A stretch of 35,299 nt of DNA from Pseudomonadota bacterium (lineage in GTDB: Bacteria; Pseudomonadota; Gammaproteobacteria; Steroidobacterales; Steroidobacteraceae), in NCBI GenBank assembly GCA_023433465.1, contig JAEZCR010000279.1, positions 1 through 35,299 of the forward strand, written 5' to 3'. The position numbers were made by a program, and so were the translations under genes. Positions 33,960 through 35,299 of the stretch are shown piece after piece. The notes under the pieces were generated by a model. The model did not search any database and had not been told where the DNA came from. It worked only from the letters and a program-made list of their open reading frames with translations. How positions within the stretch are numbered: position 1 is the stretch's first letter; each line of letters begins with the position of its first letter.

Positions 33960-35270
33960 ATGAAAAAGGTCTTGCTGATCATGGTCTTGCTGTGCGCCGT
34001 CGTACTGGCGGTCCTGGGTTATGAACGATTGTTCGTGCAGAAGACGTTTGGTGGAGCCGCCATTTTCGGCTTCGTGGTCATCGGCGCGTTCATGGCCTTC
34101 GCCCTGCTGACGCTGCTGCTTTATGACACGCGTCATCGCTCGACCCTCGGCGGAATCTGGATGGCGGGCCTGACGACGGTGACGTTCTACCTGATCGCGG
34201 ACGCGGTCGTGGGGTGGTTCCTGATCAAACCACTGTCGCCTGCGCTCGTGCCCGACGAGCACCTGCATCACCGGCTGGTTCCGGATTCCTACTCGCGCCT
34301 GCAGCAGCCGGAGTTCTCGTACACCCAGCGTGTGAACAAGCTCGGCATGCGCGGTCGCGAGGTCGCGATCGAAAAACCCGACGGGGTCGTCCGGATCCTG
34401 GCGCTGGGCGATTCCTTCACGATGGGCAAGGGTGTGGAAGACCACCAGACATTCTCGGTGGTGCTCGAGGGGTTGCTCAACGAATCGGCGGCGGACTCCT
34501 GCAAGGGAAAGGTTTTCGAAGTACTCAATGGCGGAGTGGATAGTTACGCGCCCGTGCTCTCGAACATCGCGTTGCGGCGTGACTTCGCGAACCTGTCGTC
34601 CGACCTCATCCTGCACAATCTCGACGTGAGCGATCTCGTGCAGGAGGCGGCATACCGCAAGGCGGCTGTCCGCGACTCCGACGGCAACATCGTGGCGGTC
34701 CCGAACGCCGGTCGCTCGGCATCGACGACCGATCGCCTGCACGACTGGATCAACCAGCACCTGTTCTTCACACGCGCGTTGCTCTACTACACCAGCAAGG
34801 CGATGGGCGCCGACGAGATCAACGTGCGCACCGTGGCGACCCAGGTGAATCGCGAACTCGTCGCGCACACGCTCGCGAACGACACCACGCCGCGCGACGC
34901 GCAATGGGCCGACATCTTCGAGAGCGTGGGCGCGATCCGCGACTTCGCCGAGTCGAAGGGCAGCAAGTACGCCCTGATCGTTTACCCGTGGGGCCACGAG
35001 GTCAGCGATGGCGAATGGATGCCCGGCCGTTACGTGTACTTGAATAAAGGAGACGTCGCGGGAGACCGCGGCCTGAACGTCATCCGCCGGCTGTCGGCCG
35101 AAAACGGCATCACCCTGGGCGAGATGCATCCCGTATTTCGCGCGTATGACGGCGGCAAGAAACTGTACTTCGACCAGGACAATCACTGGACCGTCGAAGG
35201 CCAGCGTGTCATGGCCCAGGGGCTCGCGGATTTCGTGCGAGCTAACTACTGGACCGCCTGGTGCCAGTGA
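33960..35270 (+). CDS. Membrane-anchored SGNH/GDSL-like protein
   Basis: 436 residues from the ATG at 33960 (AAAGGGA upstream; the in-frame start at 33906 adds an unlikely polar leader). Three hydrophobic segments in the first 90 residues (about 3-19, 31-54 and 66-88) are followed by a soluble domain. Block I is LALGDSFTMG with nucleophile Ser152. The C-terminal catalytic pair is Asp407-x-His409 in QDNHWTVEGQ, the DxHW form also seen in AlgJ/AlgX-type acetyltransferases. An Asn in the NGGVDSYAP stretch may fill block III. It is probably a periplasmic esterase or acyltransferase acting on a glycan or lipid-linked product. Divergent from the carbamoyltransferase operon, which suggests that both modify the same molecule (inference). 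Confidence 0.82.
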   Translation: MKKVLLIMVLLCAVVLAVLGYERLFVQKTFGGAAIFGFVVIGAFMAFALLTLLLYDTRHRSTLGGIWMAGLTTVTFYLIADAVVGWFLIKPLSPALVPDEHLHHRLVPDSYSRLQQPEFSYTQRVNKLGMRGREVAIEKPDGVVRILALGDSFTMGKGVEDHQTFSVVLEGLLNESAADSCKGKVFEVLNGGVDSYAPVLSNIALRRDFANLSSDLILHNLDVSDLVQEAAYRKAAVRDSDGNIVAVPNAGRSASTTDRLHDWINQHLFFTRALLYYTSKAMGADEINVRTVATQVNRELVAHTLANDTTPRDAQWADIFESVGAIRDFAESKGSKYALIVYPWGHEVSDGEWMPGRYVYLNKGDVAGDRGLNVIRRLSAENGITLGEMHPVFRAYDGGKKLYFDQDNHWTVEGQRVMAQGLADFVRANYWTAWCQ

Positions 35271-35299
35271 GACGGCGGAGTCGTGGCGGCGGTCAGGCC

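Overview
The window is a GC-rich, gene-dense stretch of chromosome from a Gram-negative bacterium. It carries a TonB-dependent receptor of the Xanthomonas/Caulobacter type, an RND efflux pair and many periplasmic enzymes. The mix (a TonB receptor next to a flavin halogenase in a sugar locus, GH97, PQQ dehydrogenase, gallate dioxygenase, a LigW-like decarboxylase) fits an environmental polysaccharide- and aromatic-degrading proteobacterium. My guess is a xanthomonad/Steroidobacter-like gammaproteobacterium, with sphingomonad or Caulobacter-like alphaproteobacteria as the alternative. This is inference; there is no rRNA marker. I see no tRNA, CRISPR array, transposase or prophage gene.

Layout. 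(1) 1-482: the 3' end of xylose isomerase, closed by a clear intrinsic terminator. (2) 690-4953: RND adaptor and inner-membrane pump without an outer-membrane channel gene. (3) 4956-7021, minus strand: a TetR regulator translationally coupled to a secreted amidohydrolase, with a 21-bp near-palindrome lying over the tetR promoter and start codon. (4) 7137-20192: a maltodextrin/starch locus. It holds a secreted GH13 amylase, GH97 alpha-glucosidase and an MFS sugar transporter (+), a GH13 alpha-glucosidase and LacI regulator (-), then a TonB receptor and flavin-dependent halogenase (+). Four near-identical copies of a palindrome with the core GCATACGTATGC sit only in front of its three transcription units. 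(5) 20227-31361: a patchwork of oxidative and aromatic genes: gallate dioxygenase, SDR, PQQ dehydrogenase with cytochrome c, secreted nuclease, GST, AEC transporter, ThDP enzyme, LigW-like decarboxylase and aldehyde dehydrogenase. (6) 31406-35270: a carbamoyltransferase preceded by two small membrane proteins of the SxtJ and SxtK/DUF5989 types, divergent from a membrane-anchored SGNH protein.

How it works together. In the sugar locus the outer-membrane receptor would import maltodextrins, the periplasmic GH13 and GH97 enzymes trim them, the MFS carrier takes up the products, and the cytoplasmic GH13 enzyme releases glucose. The LacI protein is probably encoded in one of the operons it controls. 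The aromatic genes could serve breakdown of lignin-derived acids, but they lie in several short, alternately oriented units rather than one operon. The last cassette probably carbamoylates a sugar or natural product at the membrane.

Non-coding signals worth attention are the operator family, a strong terminator in the middle of the divergent 15478-15787 region, a 34-bp perfect inverted repeat whose third copy lies at another convergent gene junction, and a GC-rich hairpin between receptor and halogenase.
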